This document shows, piece after piece, positions 42,346-52,763 of a DNA stretch of 64,000 nt (its first letter is position 1; every line of letters begins with the position of its first letter). The translations under genes were made by a program, and so were the position numbers. This stretch comes from an uncultured Saprospiraceae bacterium (GTDB lineage Bacteria; Bacteroidota; Bacteroidia; Chitinophagales; Saprospiraceae), in NCBI GenBank assembly GCA_937941765.1, contig CALDGQ010000102.1, forward strand, positions 30,156 to 94,155, given 5' to 3'. The notes under the pieces are model-generated. The model had not been told where the DNA came from. It was given only the letters and a program-made list of their open reading frames with translations, and made no database searches.

Positions 42346-43215
42346 ATGAAAAGCGAACTTCGTACAACTCTTAGGAAAATAAAACACAATCTAGATCCAC
42401 TTGCAGTTTCTTTATATAAATTGCGCCGCAAGCCTTTTTCACTGGGTTATGATAGTTTTAAATGGAGTGAAATTTCAAATGCCATTCTTAATGAAGAAAC
42501 ATTGAAATCGTTTAGAGCAGGAAAGATTCCACAAAATTTTGGAATCAAACTGGATGAACGAGTTGCTGAATATCCTTGGATTTTTTCTCGATTGAAGAAA
42601 GACGACAAAACAATGTTAGATGCTGGATCAACATTTAATTTTAAAGAAATTGTTAAGCATCCATATATAGCAAATCGTAAATTAAATATCTTCACGTTCC
42701 ATCCTGAGTTAAATAACTTTAGTTCAGAAAATATCAGTTATGAGTATGGCGACTTGCGAGAAATGCCATATGAAGACAAACGTTTTGATATTGTCGTTAG
42801 CCATTCTACAATCGAACATATCGATATGGATAACAATATATATGGATACGATATTGATAAAAATGAAAACATTCGACAGAAGAGTTATGACTATATGAAG
42901 GCTGTCAATGAAATGGAACGAGTATTGAATAAAGGAGGAAAACTATTGCTGACATTCCCTTACGGAGTCTTTAAGCATTATGGCTTTTTTCAACAGTTTG
43001 ACGAAGAAATGGTTGATAAAATTGAGCAGGCATTATCTTCTCATGGAAAAGTAACGAAAGAATTTATCTTATACCAATCTTCCGGATGGCAGTTTGCTCA
43101 ACAAACTGATTGCAACAATGCATTGTCTTTCAATCCACATACTGGAGAAGGGAAAGGGGAGGATGGAGCAGCGCATTGTAGATGTGTTTGTTTAATTGAA
43201 TTTGATAAAAATTAG
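42346..43215 (+). CDS. SAM-dependent methyltransferase-like protein
   Basis: Methyltransferase-like protein of 289 residues. Motif I is unusual, MLDAGSTFNFKEIV, lacking the GxGxG glycines. The later parts are conventional: YEYGDLREMPYEDKRFDIVVSHSTIEHI and MERVLNKGGKLLLTFPYG. A C-terminal cysteine-rich stretch (DCNNALSF, then GAAHCRCVCLIEF) is distinctive. Such proteins are frequent in surface-glycan loci. The altered glycine loop leaves room for weak or altered SAM binding. It ends 2 bases before the next methyltransferase gene. Confidence 0.72.
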   Translation: MKSELRTTLRKIKHNLDPLAVSLYKLRRKPFSLGYDSFKWSEISNAILNEETLKSFRAGKIPQNFGIKLDERVAEYPWIFSRLKKDDKTMLDAGSTFNFKEIVKHPYIANRKLNIFTFHPELNNFSSENISYEYGDLREMPYEDKRFDIVVSHSTIEHIDMDNNIYGYDIDKNENIRQKSYDYMKAVNEMERVLNKGGKLLLTFPYGVFKHYGFFQQFDEEMVDKIEQALSSHGKVTKEFILYQSSGWQFAQQTDCNNALSFNPHTGEGKGEDGAAHCRCVCLIEFDKN

Positions 43216-43217
43216 AA

Positions 43218-44045
43218 ATGACCTGGGAAGAAACCATACTTGAAGTTCGCGCCAATCCAGCTTACAAAGACTTAGTGATTGATGCTTATTTAGGAGACAA
43301 CTTAGCTGACAATGTCAACAGATTTCGAGTTAGTCAAGAATTCAAAACAACGTTGAACGAACTTTCTAATCAAAAAACAAAAGTTAAAAATGCAAATCTC
43401 TTAGACATCGGAGCAGGCAACGGAATCTCAACAATCGCTTTTGCATTAGAAGGATTTCAAGTGACCGCATTAGAACCAGATCCTAGTAATACCATAGGAG
43501 CAGGTGCGATCAGAAAAGCAGCAACTCAATTTGAGGTACAAGATAAAGTAGAAGTAGTAGAAGCATGGGGAGAAAAATTACCTTTCGATGATGAGACTTT
43601 TGATATTGTTTTCGGAAGACAAGTAATGCATCATGCGCATCAACTGGAACAATTTGTAGCAGAAGCTGCACGTGTATTAAAAAAAGGTGGTCTACTCATG
43701 ACTGTTAGAGATCATGTGGTGTCAGATGAAAAAGATAAAGAAGCGTTTTTAAAAAGACATCCTTTGCACAAATTTTATGGTGGTGAAAATGCATTCACGA
43801 TCGAAGAATATACAGGTGCTATTAAAAAAGCAAACCTAGAAATATTGAAAAGTATAGGACCTTCTGATTCTCCAATCAATTATGATCCTTGGACCAAAGG
43901 AAAAATGAAGGAAACAATCGCTAATAAAGTCGGACGTATTTTTTCTAACAATATAACAACAGAATTAGCTTGGAAATTACAAATGTCACGATTAAATAAA
44001 TTGCCTGGACGTTTGTACTCTTTCATTGCAACCAAGTCTAAATAA
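43218..44045 (+). CDS. class I SAM-dependent methyltransferase
   Basis: Methyltransferase of 275 residues with a canonical motif I (LLDIGAGNGISTIAFALEG), acidic residue in VTALEPDPS, and GEKLPFDDETFDIVFGRQVMHHA with ARVLKKGGLLMTVRDHV as the late motifs, as in UbiE-like enzymes. It begins 2 bases after the previous, more divergent methyltransferase gene, so the two may act together or on neighbouring positions. The substrate is unknown. Confidence 0.83.
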   Translation: MTWEETILEVRANPAYKDLVIDAYLGDNLADNVNRFRVSQEFKTTLNELSNQKTKVKNANLLDIGAGNGISTIAFALEGFQVTALEPDPSNTIGAGAIRKAATQFEVQDKVEVVEAWGEKLPFDDETFDIVFGRQVMHHAHQLEQFVAEAARVLKKGGLLMTVRDHVVSDEKDKEAFLKRHPLHKFYGGENAFTIEEYTGAIKKANLEILKSIGPSDSPINYDPWTKGKMKETIANKVGRIFSNNITTELAWKLQMSRLNKLPGRLYSFIATKSK

Positions 44046-44078
44046 TTGTTGAAGCCGTCTCAAAAACAAAACTAGCTA

Positions 44079-44984
44079 GTGAAAATTTTAGTCATAGGGT
44101 CGAAAGGATTTATCGGTAGGCATATTTATAAATATTTTTTGGAAAAATTTCCAGATACCGTTTATGGAGCAGATGTAGTCGTTGATTATACCGCAACTAA
44201 TTATTTTTTAATCGATGCAAGTACAGCTGATTTTCAAAGTATCTTTCGAAAAAATAAATTTGATTTCTGTATCAATTGTTCTGGAGCAGCCAATGTTTCT
44301 GATTCGATTGCCAATCCTTCGAGAGATTATCATTTAAATTCACACAATGTGTTTAAATTGTTGGAATCTATCCGCCAATTTAATTCGGACTGTAAGATGA
44401 TTACTTTGTCCAGTGCTGCTGTGTATGGAAATCCGGAGTCACTTCCAATCAAAGAAACATTTAAAAGTCATCCGATTTCGCCTTATGGGTGGCACAAGTT
44501 GCAAAGTGAAATGTTATGTAGAGAATATCATGAGCAATTTGATATCAACACCATTTGCTTAAGAATTTTTTCAGTATACGGACCTGGTCTTAAAAAACAA
44601 TTATTTTGGGACTTAAACCAAAAATCTAAAAAAGGAGATAAAGTATCACTTTGGGGCACAGGTGAAGAATCAAGAGATTTTATTTACATCCAAGATTTTG
44701 TCGAAGTCGTTAATCTCATAATTGAAAAAGCAGAATTTAAAGGCCAAATAGTGAATGTCGCTAATGGGGAAGAGGTTTTTATAAAAGATGCGGTACGTTT
44801 ATTCTATGATAATTTTGACAAAAAAGTTTCCTATGAATTTGATGGAAACAACAGACCTGGTGATCCCAACAATTGGTTAGCAGATATTTCAATATTAAAG
44901 TCTTTAGGTTACAAAAGAAAAGATACATTTGCAGCTGGCCTACACGAATACTATAAATGGATACAAAGAATAGAAAAAGAATAG
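44079..44984 (+). CDS. NAD-dependent epimerase/dehydratase (extended SDR)
   Basis: Extended short-chain dehydrogenase of 301 residues. It has the GSKGFIG dinucleotide loop, the catalytic serine region TLSSAAVYGNPESLP, and YGWHK as the YxxxK pair, followed by RIFSVYGPG and GEESRDFIYIQDF. These indicate a nucleotide-sugar epimerase, dehydratase or 4-reductase. The exact sugar is not readable; RmlD-, GalE- and Tyv-type activities all remain possible. The start is GTG at 44079, which gives MKILVIGSKGFIG with no ATG nearby. It overlaps the next gene by 28 bases. Confidence 0.84.
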   Translation: MKILVIGSKGFIGRHIYKYFLEKFPDTVYGADVVVDYTATNYFLIDASTADFQSIFRKNKFDFCINCSGAANVSDSIANPSRDYHLNSHNVFKLLESIRQFNSDCKMITLSSAAVYGNPESLPIKETFKSHPISPYGWHKLQSEMLCREYHEQFDINTICLRIFSVYGPGLKKQLFWDLNQKSKKGDKVSLWGTGEESRDFIYIQDFVEVVNLIIEKAEFKGQIVNVANGEEVFIKDAVRLFYDNFDKKVSYEFDGNNRPGDPNNWLADISILKSLGYKRKDTFAAGLHEYYKWIQRIEKE

Positions 44985-46144
44985 GGCTTCTTTTAGAATA
45001 CCGAGGCAATTGGTTGGGAGGTGTCTATTATATCTTGAATATAATAAAAGCACTGAACCACTTGTCAGATGAGGAAAAACCTGAGTTGGTTATATTTCAT
45101 GACGATAATAGTGAGCAGTTTCTAAGTCTTATTAAATATCCTTATCAAGAAAGGGTACAGATTGAATTCAAAAATCAGTATAAAGATTATATCAAATCTT
45201 GGGTCAATCGAAAAGACTTTTACTTAGAGCGCTTATTGGAAGAAAACTTGGATGGACTATTTCCTGTAAATGATATGCCAGTTGAAACAGACCATAATAA
45301 CACGATTGTCGTTTCCTGGTTTCCAGATCTACAACATAAATTTCATCCAGAATATTTTACCAAAGCCAATTTAGTCTTAAGAGAAATGAGATTGAAACTG
45401 CTCTTGAAAAATGGAAACAATTTGGTCGTCTCAAGTGAAGATACTAAAAACCATTTTGAAAAATTCTACAAGATCCAATCAGGATTTAATTTTAAAGTTC
45501 TTCCTTTTGTTTCAATGCTGGATGATTTTACAATTCCAGAATTCTCCGTCATTCAGAAGAAATATAAAGATATCCCAGAAAAATTCTTTGTTGTTTCCAA
45601 CCAGTTTTATGAGCACAAAAATCATATCACAGTTTTAAAAGCACTTCAGCTATTAAAAGAAAAAGGTGAAAACATTACAGTGGTTTTTACAGGTCGAATG
45701 GAAGATCACAGAAACCCTGACTATATCAATAAATTGAAAAATTATATTGAAAAAAATAGCTTGGAATCTACTGCATTATTTGTTGGACTGATCCCAAGAG
45801 AAGATCAACTTTCTTTACTCAACAATGCTGTTGCAGTAATTCAACCAAGTTTATTCGAGGGATGGAGCACTCTGGTAGAAGATGCAAAAGCATTGAAATT
45901 ACAAATTATCGTTTCTGATATCGATGTGCACTTGGAACAACTTGGTGAAAAAGGATGCTTCTTCAAGCGAAAAGATGAAAAGGATTTGGCAGATAAAATT
46001 CTACAATATTGGAATGGAACCATTGTTCACCACGATATTTTTAATTCATACACAGATCATATTAAAGCATTCGGAAATAAATTTATTTCCATGTTTTCTC
46101 GTGAAAATGATTCAGATAATAATCCCCAAAAACGAACTACTTAA
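44957..46144 (+). CDS. glycosyltransferase, GT4 family
   Basis: GT-B glycosyltransferase of 395 residues. The N-terminal domain shows GLLLEYRGNWLGGVYYILNII. The donor domain shows KFFVVSNQFYEHKNHITVLKAL-type motifs, VGLIPREDQLSLL and QPSLFEGWSTLVEDAKALKLQIIVSD with the E-x7-E signature. The gene overlaps the SDR gene by 28 bases and is 42 bases ahead of the carbamoyltransferase. Specificity is unknown. Confidence 0.86.
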   Translation: MDTKNRKRIGLLLEYRGNWLGGVYYILNIIKALNHLSDEEKPELVIFHDDNSEQFLSLIKYPYQERVQIEFKNQYKDYIKSWVNRKDFYLERLLEENLDGLFPVNDMPVETDHNNTIVVSWFPDLQHKFHPEYFTKANLVLREMRLKLLLKNGNNLVVSSEDTKNHFEKFYKIQSGFNFKVLPFVSMLDDFTIPEFSVIQKKYKDIPEKFFVVSNQFYEHKNHITVLKALQLLKEKGENITVVFTGRMEDHRNPDYINKLKNYIEKNSLESTALFVGLIPREDQLSLLNNAVAVIQPSLFEGWSTLVEDAKALKLQIIVSDIDVHLEQLGEKGCFFKRKDEKDLADKILQYWNGTIVHHDIFNSYTDHIKAFGNKFISMFSRENDSDNNPQKRTT

Positions 46145-46186
46145 TCGTTATTAAAGACGGTTGATATTTTATTAAAAAGACTTATA

Positions 46187-47929
46187 ATGTATATTTTAGG
46201 AATTAATGCGTACCATGGAGATTCATCCGCTTGTATTTACAAGGATGGACATCTCATTGCTGCCACGGAAGAAGAGAGAATCCGTAGGATAAAGCATTGG
46301 GCCGGATTACCAATTGAAGCCATTCGGTTTTGTCTAGATGATGTTGGAATAGGATTGGAAGATGTTGACTTTATAACCGTATCTAGAGATCCAAAAGCTA
46401 ATTTGACTTCTAAGCTGATTCATTCTTTCAAAAAAAGAGTTTCTATTAAAACACTACTTAGCCGTGGTGCCAACTCTATGAAAATAAAAGGAATCGGCGA
46501 AGAAATTGCAAAAGCATTTAATCTTGATTTTTCTAATTTAAAAGCTGAAGTTCAATTCATAGAACATCACCGTGCACACATGGCCTCTGCTTTTCACATT
46601 TCTCCGTTTGAAGAATCTGCAATCTTGTCTATTGATGGGATGGGAGACTTTACTTCAACAATGAGGGGAACTGGTAAGGGAAATAAAATTAATGTAATTG
46701 ATAACGTTACGTACCCGCATTCTCTTGGGATTTTTTATACAACGCTCACGCAGTATTTGGGCTTCCCAAATTATGGTGATGAATATAAAGTGATGGGACT
46801 TTCACCTTATGGGAAACCTACCTATGCAGATGAAATGCTGAAAGATATCATCTTACTGAAGCCAAATGGATTGTTTGAATTAAATGGCAAATATTTTAGA
46901 CATTTTAAGGAAGGTGTCAACATGAGTTGGGAAGGTGGTTCGCCAGATATCGAATCTATCTACTCCGAGGAATTGGTGAAGAAATTTGGTCCAGTCCGTA
47001 AAAAAGGAGATAAGCTTGAACAGTATCATATGGATATGGCTGCCTCCATTCAGAAAGTGTCTGAAGAAGTTATTTTTCATTTAGCCGAGGATTTATACAA
47101 AAAAACAAAACTTAAAAATATTTGTATCACCGGTGGTTGTGCACAAAATTCTGTTGCCAATGGTAAGTTGATTGAAAATACCAGCTTTGATAATTTATTC
47201 GTTCCACCAGCAGGACATGACGCGGGAACAGCTACTGGTTCCGCATTATATTACTATCACCATACTTTAAACAATCCCCGCAAACCTTACAAAGCGCAAC
47301 CATATACAGGTATTCAATTTTCGCAAGAAGAAATTGAAGCTTACTTGAAAGAAAGAAAAATTGATTATATAAAAGTGGAAAATGATGAAGACCTTTACGA
47401 AATGGTAACAAAACAATTGCTAGATGCAGGCGTTGTCGGTTGGTATCAAGGTAGAGCAGAATTTGGTCCACGAGCTTTAGGAAATAGATCAATCTTGATG
47501 GATCCTAGAAGAACGGACGCCAAAGAAATTCTGAATATTAAAATAAAAAAGAGAGAAAGTTTTAGGCCTTTTGCTCCTTCAATTTTGAAAGAATACGTTC
47601 ATGAATATTTCAAACAAGTTGATGATGTTCCTTTTATGGAAAAAGTGTTCGATATTCATGCAGAAAAACATGATACAATTCCAGCCGTTACACACGTAAA
47701 TGGAACAGGACGTCTGCAAACTGTTGAAAAAGAAGTAAATCCAAGATATCACGCACTGATCAAAAAGTTTTATGACAAAACAGGAGTGCCTATTTTGTTG
47801 AATACTTCTTTCAATGAAAATGAACCAATTGTCAATACTCCTGAACATGCACTGGAATGTTACTTACGTACCAAAATGGATATGTTGGTTATGGGGAATT
47901 TAGTCGTAAGTAGAACTTCAGATTCGTAA
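46187..47929 (+). CDS. sugar O-carbamoyltransferase (NodU/CmcH family)
   Basis: Predicted to place a carbamoyl group on a sugar hydroxyl using carbamoyl phosphate and ATP, as NodU does on Nod factors. The 580 residues contain the N-terminal ASKHA-type domain (ILGINAYHGDSSACIYKDG), the metal-binding histidines in FIEHHRAHMASAFH, SIDGMGDFTS, and the Kae1-like CITGGCAQNSVANGKL. The C-terminal YrdC-like part carries GRAEFGPRALGNRSILMDPR and KKRESFRPFAPSIL. The length is normal. Its stop overlaps the next start (TAATG). It adds another decoration to the polymer; position and sugar are unknown. Confidence 0.92.
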   Translation: MYILGINAYHGDSSACIYKDGHLIAATEEERIRRIKHWAGLPIEAIRFCLDDVGIGLEDVDFITVSRDPKANLTSKLIHSFKKRVSIKTLLSRGANSMKIKGIGEEIAKAFNLDFSNLKAEVQFIEHHRAHMASAFHISPFEESAILSIDGMGDFTSTMRGTGKGNKINVIDNVTYPHSLGIFYTTLTQYLGFPNYGDEYKVMGLSPYGKPTYADEMLKDIILLKPNGLFELNGKYFRHFKEGVNMSWEGGSPDIESIYSEELVKKFGPVRKKGDKLEQYHMDMAASIQKVSEEVIFHLAEDLYKKTKLKNICITGGCAQNSVANGKLIENTSFDNLFVPPAGHDAGTATGSALYYYHHTLNNPRKPYKAQPYTGIQFSQEEIEAYLKERKIDYIKVENDEDLYEMVTKQLLDAGVVGWYQGRAEFGPRALGNRSILMDPRRTDAKEILNIKIKKRESFRPFAPSILKEYVHEYFKQVDDVPFMEKVFDIHAEKHDTIPAVTHVNGTGRLQTVEKEVNPRYHALIKKFYDKTGVPILLNTSFNENEPIVNTPEHALECYLRTKMDMLVMGNLVVSRTSDS

Positions 47930-48678
47930 TGAAAATTTCTATCATTACTATAACATATAATAGTGGTAAAACCGTTGAGGATACTTTGAAAAGTGTCGCA
48001 GCTCAATCCTATCAAAATATTGAACACCTTGTTATTGATGGTGCTTCCACTGACAACACGCTTGATATCGTTCGTTCTTTTCCGAATGTAAAAGTAATTT
48101 CAGAACCTGACAAGGGGATTTATGACGCAATGAATAAAGGAGTGAAAGCTGCATCAGGCGACATCATTGGAATCTTAAATTCAGATGATTATTACACGGA
48201 TACAGAAGTGATCTCTAAAGTTATAACTGCATTTAATGATACGCACAGTCAATCTGTTTATGGAGATTTGCAATATGTTGACAAGGAAAATACGGACGTC
48301 GTCGTACGCAATTGGGTGTCCGGAGATTTCAATAGAAAAAATCTAACAATGGGATGGATGCCGCCTCATCCAACTTTCTTTTTGAAACGAGAAGTTTATG
48401 AAAATAGCGGTATTTTTAATTTAGATTTTAAAATTGGTGCCGACGTTGAATTTATCTTGCGAACTTTAGGTAAGGATCAAATAACTACCCATTACATACC
48501 AGAAGTTTTAGTGAAAATGCGGACCGGAGGAGAAAGTAATCGAAGCCTCAAAAATAGGTTCCAACTTTTGAAAGAGTATCATAAAGCTTATAAGCTAAAT
48601 AAATTAGAATATAAATTCTACACAATACCATATCGGATAATATCGAAAATTCCACAGTTCTTTAATTTGAAATCTTGA
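47929..48678 (+). CDS. glycosyltransferase, GT2 family (WcaA-like)
   Basis: Inverting GT-A transferase of 249 residues with ISIITITYNSGKTVEDTLKS, HLVIDGASTDNT, SEPDKGIYDAMNKGVKAASG and the metal motif ILNSDDYY. The later HPTFFLKREVYE histidine motif is typical of this group. It resembles the protein at 39676 but has the intact NSDD. It starts on the last base of the carbamoyltransferase stop. Donor and acceptor are unknown. Confidence 0.88.
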   Translation: MKISIITITYNSGKTVEDTLKSVAAQSYQNIEHLVIDGASTDNTLDIVRSFPNVKVISEPDKGIYDAMNKGVKAASGDIIGILNSDDYYTDTEVISKVITAFNDTHSQSVYGDLQYVDKENTDVVVRNWVSGDFNRKNLTMGWMPPHPTFFLKREVYENSGIFNLDFKIGADVEFILRTLGKDQITTHYIPEVLVKMRTGGESNRSLKNRFQLLKEYHKAYKLNKLEYKFYTIPYRIISKIPQFFNLKS

Positions 48679-48685
48679 AAGTGAT

Positions 48686-50065
48686 ATGAAATTAAATCGT
48701 AAGTACAAAAAAATTATTCAAATAGAGTTAAACGAAATTTCTGAGCCAATCATTACTCAGCTTATTTCGAAAGGTAAACTTCCAAACTTTGCTAAAATTA
48801 ATAAAGACTGGAAATACCTCAACACCACTAGTGAAGAGGTTTATGATAATATCGAACCTTGGATACAATGGGTAACTGCACATACCGGAAAAACTTTTGA
48901 TGAACATAAAATTTTCCGTTTAAGTGATGTACATGATTTGGAGCATAGCCAAATTTGGGAAGCACTTAGTGAAAAAAATATCGAATCGGGCATCATCGGA
49001 AGCATGAATGCAACTCGTCGAAATACGAAAGGTGGTATCTTTTTTCCAGACCCTTGGGCAAAAAATAATGAAGCTTATCCAGATGATTTGAAACCATTGT
49101 GGGCACTCATTAGTAGTCGAGTAAAAGGTCATGCAACAGAAGGAATTCCATTGCAAGATGCTTTAAAGGGATTGCAAACTTGTCTGAAATATAATTTGCC
49201 TGTTAATCTTTATAGAAAATTAGCAAGTCAATTAGTTGGTCAAAAATTAAAACCAAAAACAAAATGGAAATTAGCAGCGTACTTCGATTTGATGCTAGCT
49301 GAAATTTTTAATAGCATTTATAAATCAACGGAATTCGGTTACTACACCCTTTTCTTAAATGCAGTTGCACACTATCAACATCACTATTGGCGTAATTTTG
49401 ATCGTAGTGCTTTCGATCCAAATATTTTCTATCCAGACATTGAACAAAACCATGACCCCATTACTTTTGGTTATGAAATGTATGACAAAATTATTGGCCA
49501 AATTATCGATTATGCCAATGAAGATACGTTGATTATTATCGCTTCTGGTTTGTCTCAAATTCCGTACACAGAAAAAGAAGCGCAGGGTGGAATGAACTAT
49601 TATCGTTTAAATGACCATCAAAAATTTGCTGAAAGTATTGGACTTAATTCAACTGACTATACCATCTTTCCATTAATGAGTCGCGACTGGCAAATAAAAT
49701 ATAAAACAGAAGAAGCACGTCAAAAAGCATTAACGATATTGAATGATTTATCCATCAATGGTGAAAAACTATTTAAGGTTAAAGAAAATACGGAAGGTTA
49801 TATCTTTGTCGAAACCGAATACACAAAAGGATGCGAGCCAGGAGTCGCCATTTTGGATAAAACTGAAAAGTCAATCGCTTCATTCAATGAGGTATTCACA
49901 AATATTGCAATAAAAAGTGGACATCACTCAGGTATCGGGAATTTATGGATTTCTGAAAAGAATTCTAACAATAAAGAAACACCTGAAAAAATTCCTTTGA
50001 CAGATTTATATGATCTAACATTGGAAACATTAACCAAAAAAGAATACACTAAATCACAAGTATAA
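48686..50065 (+). CDS. alkaline-phosphatase-superfamily-like protein with degraded active site
   Basis: Protein of 459 residues, probably cytoplasmic since no signal peptide or membrane segment is seen. The opening [23 protein letters not shown] (residues 13-35) follows the type I phosphodiesterase/nucleotide pyrophosphatase pattern in which a G-x-D-G-x start precedes GKLPN, but the metal aspartate is Asn16. The nucleophile region is [15 protein letters not shown] in place of the TFPNH type. The usual DHG metal motif appears as [11 protein letters not shown] late [13 protein letters not shown] recalls the final histidine motif. So the fold looks retained but the metal and nucleophile residues mostly lost. 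It may be a pseudoenzyme or have another chemistry. It overlaps gmd by one base if that gene starts at 50065. Confidence 0.6.
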   Translation: MKLNRKYKKIIQIELNEISEPIITQLISKGKLPNFAKINKDWKYLNTTSEEVYDNIEPWIQWVTAHTGKTFDEHKIFRLSDVHDLEHSQIWEALSEKNIESGIIGSMNATRRNTKGGIFFPDPWAKNNEAYPDDLKPLWALISSRVKGHATEGIPLQDALKGLQTCLKYNLPVNLYRKLASQLVGQKLKPKTKWKLAAYFDLMLAEIFNSIYKSTEFGYYTLFLNAVAHYQHHYWRNFDRSAFDPNIFYPDIEQNHDPITFGYEMYDKIIGQIIDYANEDTLIIIASGLSQIPYTEKEAQGGMNYYRLNDHQKFAESIGLNSTDYTIFPLMSRDWQIKYKTEEARQKALTILNDLSINGEKLFKVKENTEGYIFVETEYTKGCEPGVAILDKTEKSIASFNEVFTNIAIKSGHHSGIGNLWISEKNSNNKETPEKIPLTDLYDLTLETLTKKEYTKSQV

Positions 50066-51231
50066 TGAGCGAAGGAGCTATCAACAATTTTAAAAAAGAA
50101 ATTAAAAACACGATGAGCAATAAAGTAGCACTAATCACCGGAGTCACCGGTCAAGACGGAGCTTATTTATCCGAATTTTTATTGAAAAAAGGATATATCG
50201 TCCATGGTATCAAAAGAAGAAGCTCACTTTTTAATACCGGTCGTATCGATCACCTCTATCAAGATCCACATGTCGAAAATAAAAATTTCATCTTACATTA
50301 TGGGGATCTTTCTGATTCTACCAACATCATTAGAATCATTCAAGAAGTACAACCCGATGAAATTTACAACTTAGGTGCGATGTCGCATGTCAAGGTAAGT
50401 TTCGATTCTCCAGAATATACAGCTGATGTGGATGGAGTAGGAACCCTTCGAATTTTGGAAGCAGTCCGTTTGTTAGGATTGACGAAGAAAACAAAAATAT
50501 ATCAAGCATCAACTTCTGAATTATACGGATTGGTTCAAGAAGTGCCTCAATCAGAAAAAACACCTTTTTACCCACGTTCTCCTTATGCAGTTGCTAAGCT
50601 TTATGCTTACTGGATAACCGTAAACTACCGAGAAGCATATGGTATGTATGCATGTAATGGAATACTATTCAATCATGAAAGTCCATTGCGAGGTGAAACT
50701 TTTGTAACTAGAAAAATTACAAGAGCTGCTGCAAAAATAGGAATGGGACTACAAGAGAAATTGTTCCTAGGAAATATGGATGCAAAAAGAGATTGGGGAC
50801 ATGCAAAAGATTATGTTGAATTGATGTGGATGATGTTACAACAAGATAAACCCGAAGACTTTGTAATCGCAACTGGGGTTACAACAACGGTTCGAGATTT
50901 TGTCACGATGTCATTTAAAGAAATTGGTGTAGAACTGGAATTTAAAGGAACAGGTGAAAAAGAAATCGGTATTGTGGTTGCTTGTAATAACGCTGAGTAT
51001 CAAATTCCAATTGGAAAAGAAATTGTTTCGGTCGATCCTGCTTACTTCCGTCCGACAGAAGTTGAATTGCTAATCGGTGATGCTTCAAAAGCTAGAAAAC
51101 AATTAGGTTGGGAGCCCAAATATGACCTGCAAGCATTATGTTCGGAAATGGTACGTGCGGATGTGGAATTATTTAAAAGAGATCAAGTATTGAAAAATGC
51201 TGGGTTCGCAATTAAAAATGAGTATGAGTAA
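50065..51231 (+). CDS. gmd: GDP-mannose 4,6-dehydratase (Gmd)
   Basis: Converts GDP-D-mannose to GDP-4-keto-6-deoxy-D-mannose, the branch point for GDP-L-fucose and GDP-perosamine. It has the NADP loop [62 protein letters not shown] with the YxxxK pair, and [18 protein letters not shown]. The ATG at 50065 forms TAATG with the preceding stop; an internal ATG at 50113 gives 372 residues, the usual size of Gmd, so the first 16 residues may not be translated. It is followed by the PMI-type cupin, fcl and manC, which together make the GDP-fucose route. Confidence 0.96.
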   Translation: MSEGAINNFKKEIKNTMSNKVALITGVTGQDGAYLSEFLLKKGYIVHGIKRRSSLFNTGRIDHLYQDPHVENKNFILHYGDLSDSTNIIRIIQEVQPDEIYNLGAMSHVKVSFDSPEYTADVDGVGTLRILEAVRLLGLTKKTKIYQASTSELYGLVQEVPQSEKTPFYPRSPYAVAKLYAYWITVNYREAYGMYACNGILFNHESPLRGETFVTRKITRAAAKIGMGLQEKLFLGNMDAKRDWGHAKDYVELMWMMLQQDKPEDFVIATGVTTTVRDFVTMSFKEIGVELEFKGTGEKEIGIVVACNNAEYQIPIGKEIVSVDPAYFRPTEVELLIGDASKARKQLGWEPKYDLQALCSEMVRADVELFKRDQVLKNAGFAIKNEYE

Positions 51232-51730
51232 TATTCTAGATAAGATAGAAATTTTCAAAAAAGTAGAAACTGAATTAGTTTCTAAAGGCTTTAAATTTGA
51301 AAGAAAAGATTTTGATCGTCCATGGGGAGGATTTTTTGTAATAGAAGAATCACAAGCACAACTATTTGTTGATCATTTTTACAAAGGTGAAGCGCTCGCA
51401 ACGCTTTCTAAAGGTGGTAGAATTAGTCCAAAAATATTGGTCGTTGCACCAGAAAAAAGATTGTCGTGGCAATACCACCATCGCCGTTCTGAAGTTTGGA
51501 AATTGATAAAAGGAGAAGCAGGGATTGTAAGAAGTATGACGGATGAAATGAATGAAGTAGTCAAAATGAACATTGATGAAAAAGTAGTGTTGCAAAAAGG
51601 AGAACGTCATCGATTAGTTGGTTTAAGTGAATTTGGAATCATTGCTGAAATTTGGCAACATACAGATCCTAATCACCTTTCAGACGAAAATGATATTGTT
51701 CGATTGCAAGATGATTTTAAAAGAACTTAA
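51218..51730 (+). CDS. stand-alone type II phosphomannose isomerase-like cupin
   Basis: Cupin protein of about 170 residues corresponding to the C-terminal isomerase domain of bifunctional AlgA/ManC/Xan[42 protein letters not shown] and [10 protein letters not shown] hold the metal-binding Gln-x-His-x(5)-Glu pattern. It would convert fructose-6-phosphate to mannose-6-phosphate or act with ManC. The matching guanylyltransferase domain is a separate gene at 52764, so the two halves of the usual fusion are split here. The start is ATG 51218 or ATG 51224, both overlapping the end of gmd. Confidence 0.78.
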   Translation: MSMSNILDKIEIFKKVETELVSKGFKFERKDFDRPWGGFFVIEESQAQLFVDHFYKGEALATLSKGGRISPKILVVAPEKRLSWQYHHRRSEVWKLIKGEAGIVRSMTDEMNEVVKMNIDEKVVLQKGERHRLVGLSEFGIIAEIWQHTDPNHLSDENDIVRLQDDFKRT

Positions 51731-51755
51731 TTGTATTATAAAGTAGCTTATTAAA

Positions 51756-52712
51756 ATGAACAACCAAGACAAAATATATATAGCTGGACATCGAGGTATG
51801 GTAGGTTCAGCAATCCGTCGCATCCTTGAACAAAAAGGATTCACCAATTTTGTAACTAGAACCTCCAAAGAATTGGACCTAGTTGAACAAAATGATGTTC
51901 GTGCTTTTTTCGAAAAGGAAAAACCTGATTATGTCTTCTTAGCAGCTGCAAAAGTTGGTGGCATCCTAGCCAATAATACCTACAGAGCAGAGTTTATTTA
52001 CAATAACATCTTGATACAATCTAACATTATAGATGCAGCATATCGTAATGGCGCAAAAAAACTACTCTTTTTAGGGTCCTCTTGTATTTATCCAAAAATG
52101 GCTGCACAACCAATGTCTGAAGATGCATTGCTAACAGATGTGCTTGAACAAACCAATGAACCATACGCGATTGCAAAAATAGCTGGTATCAAAATGTGTG
52201 ATGCCTATCGTTCACAATATGGTTGCGACTTCATTTCAGTAATGCCGACTAATTTGTATGGTCCCAATGATAATTATGACCTAAAAAAATCTCATGTACT
52301 TCCAGCCTTAATGAGAAAATTCATCGAAGCAAAAAGAAATGGAGATAAAACGGTTACAATTTGGGGAACCGGAAGTCCCAAAAGAGAATTCTTGCATGTA
52401 GATGATTTAGCAAATGCTTGTGTTCACTTGATGGAAAAATATAGTGCAGAAGGTCTTGTAAATATTGGAACAGGAGTCGATTTATCTATCTACGAATTAG
52501 CCCAAAAAATAAAAGAAGTAACTGGTTTTGAAGGAGAAATTATCAAGGATACTTCCAAACCTGATGGAACACCAAGAAAACTTTTAAATATTTCAAAATT
52601 AAAAAGCCTTGGTTGGCAACCTAGTATAACTTTAGATGAAGGACTACGTAAAGTATATAGTGATGTAAAAGATACCGTCTGGCAAGATGGAAATCCTTCT
52701 TTAGTTCAGTAA
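51756..52712 (+). CDS. fcl: GDP-L-fucose synthase (Fcl/WcaG)
   Basis: Bifunctional 3,5-epimerase/4-reductase that turns GDP-4-keto-6-deoxymannose into GDP-L-fucose. The 318 residues show [66 protein letters not shown] with YxxxK, and the family signature [13 protein letters not shown]. The length matches the family. It lies 25 bases after the isomerase-like gene and 51 before manC. Confidence 0.97.
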   Translation: MNNQDKIYIAGHRGMVGSAIRRILEQKGFTNFVTRTSKELDLVEQNDVRAFFEKEKPDYVFLAAAKVGGILANNTYRAEFIYNNILIQSNIIDAAYRNGAKKLLFLGSSCIYPKMAAQPMSEDALLTDVLEQTNEPYAIAKIAGIKMCDAYRSQYGCDFISVMPTNLYGPNDNYDLKKSHVLPALMRKFIEAKRNGDKTVTIWGTGSPKREFLHVDDLANACVHLMEKYSAEGLVNIGTGVDLSIYELAQKIKEVTGFEGEIIKDTSKPDGTPRKLLNISKLKSLGWQPSITLDEGLRKVYSDVKDTVWQDGNPSLVQ

Positions 52713-52763
52713 GTCACATTTCTCAAAGTGAGGCTTCAATACATTAATGACAAATAAGTAAAA

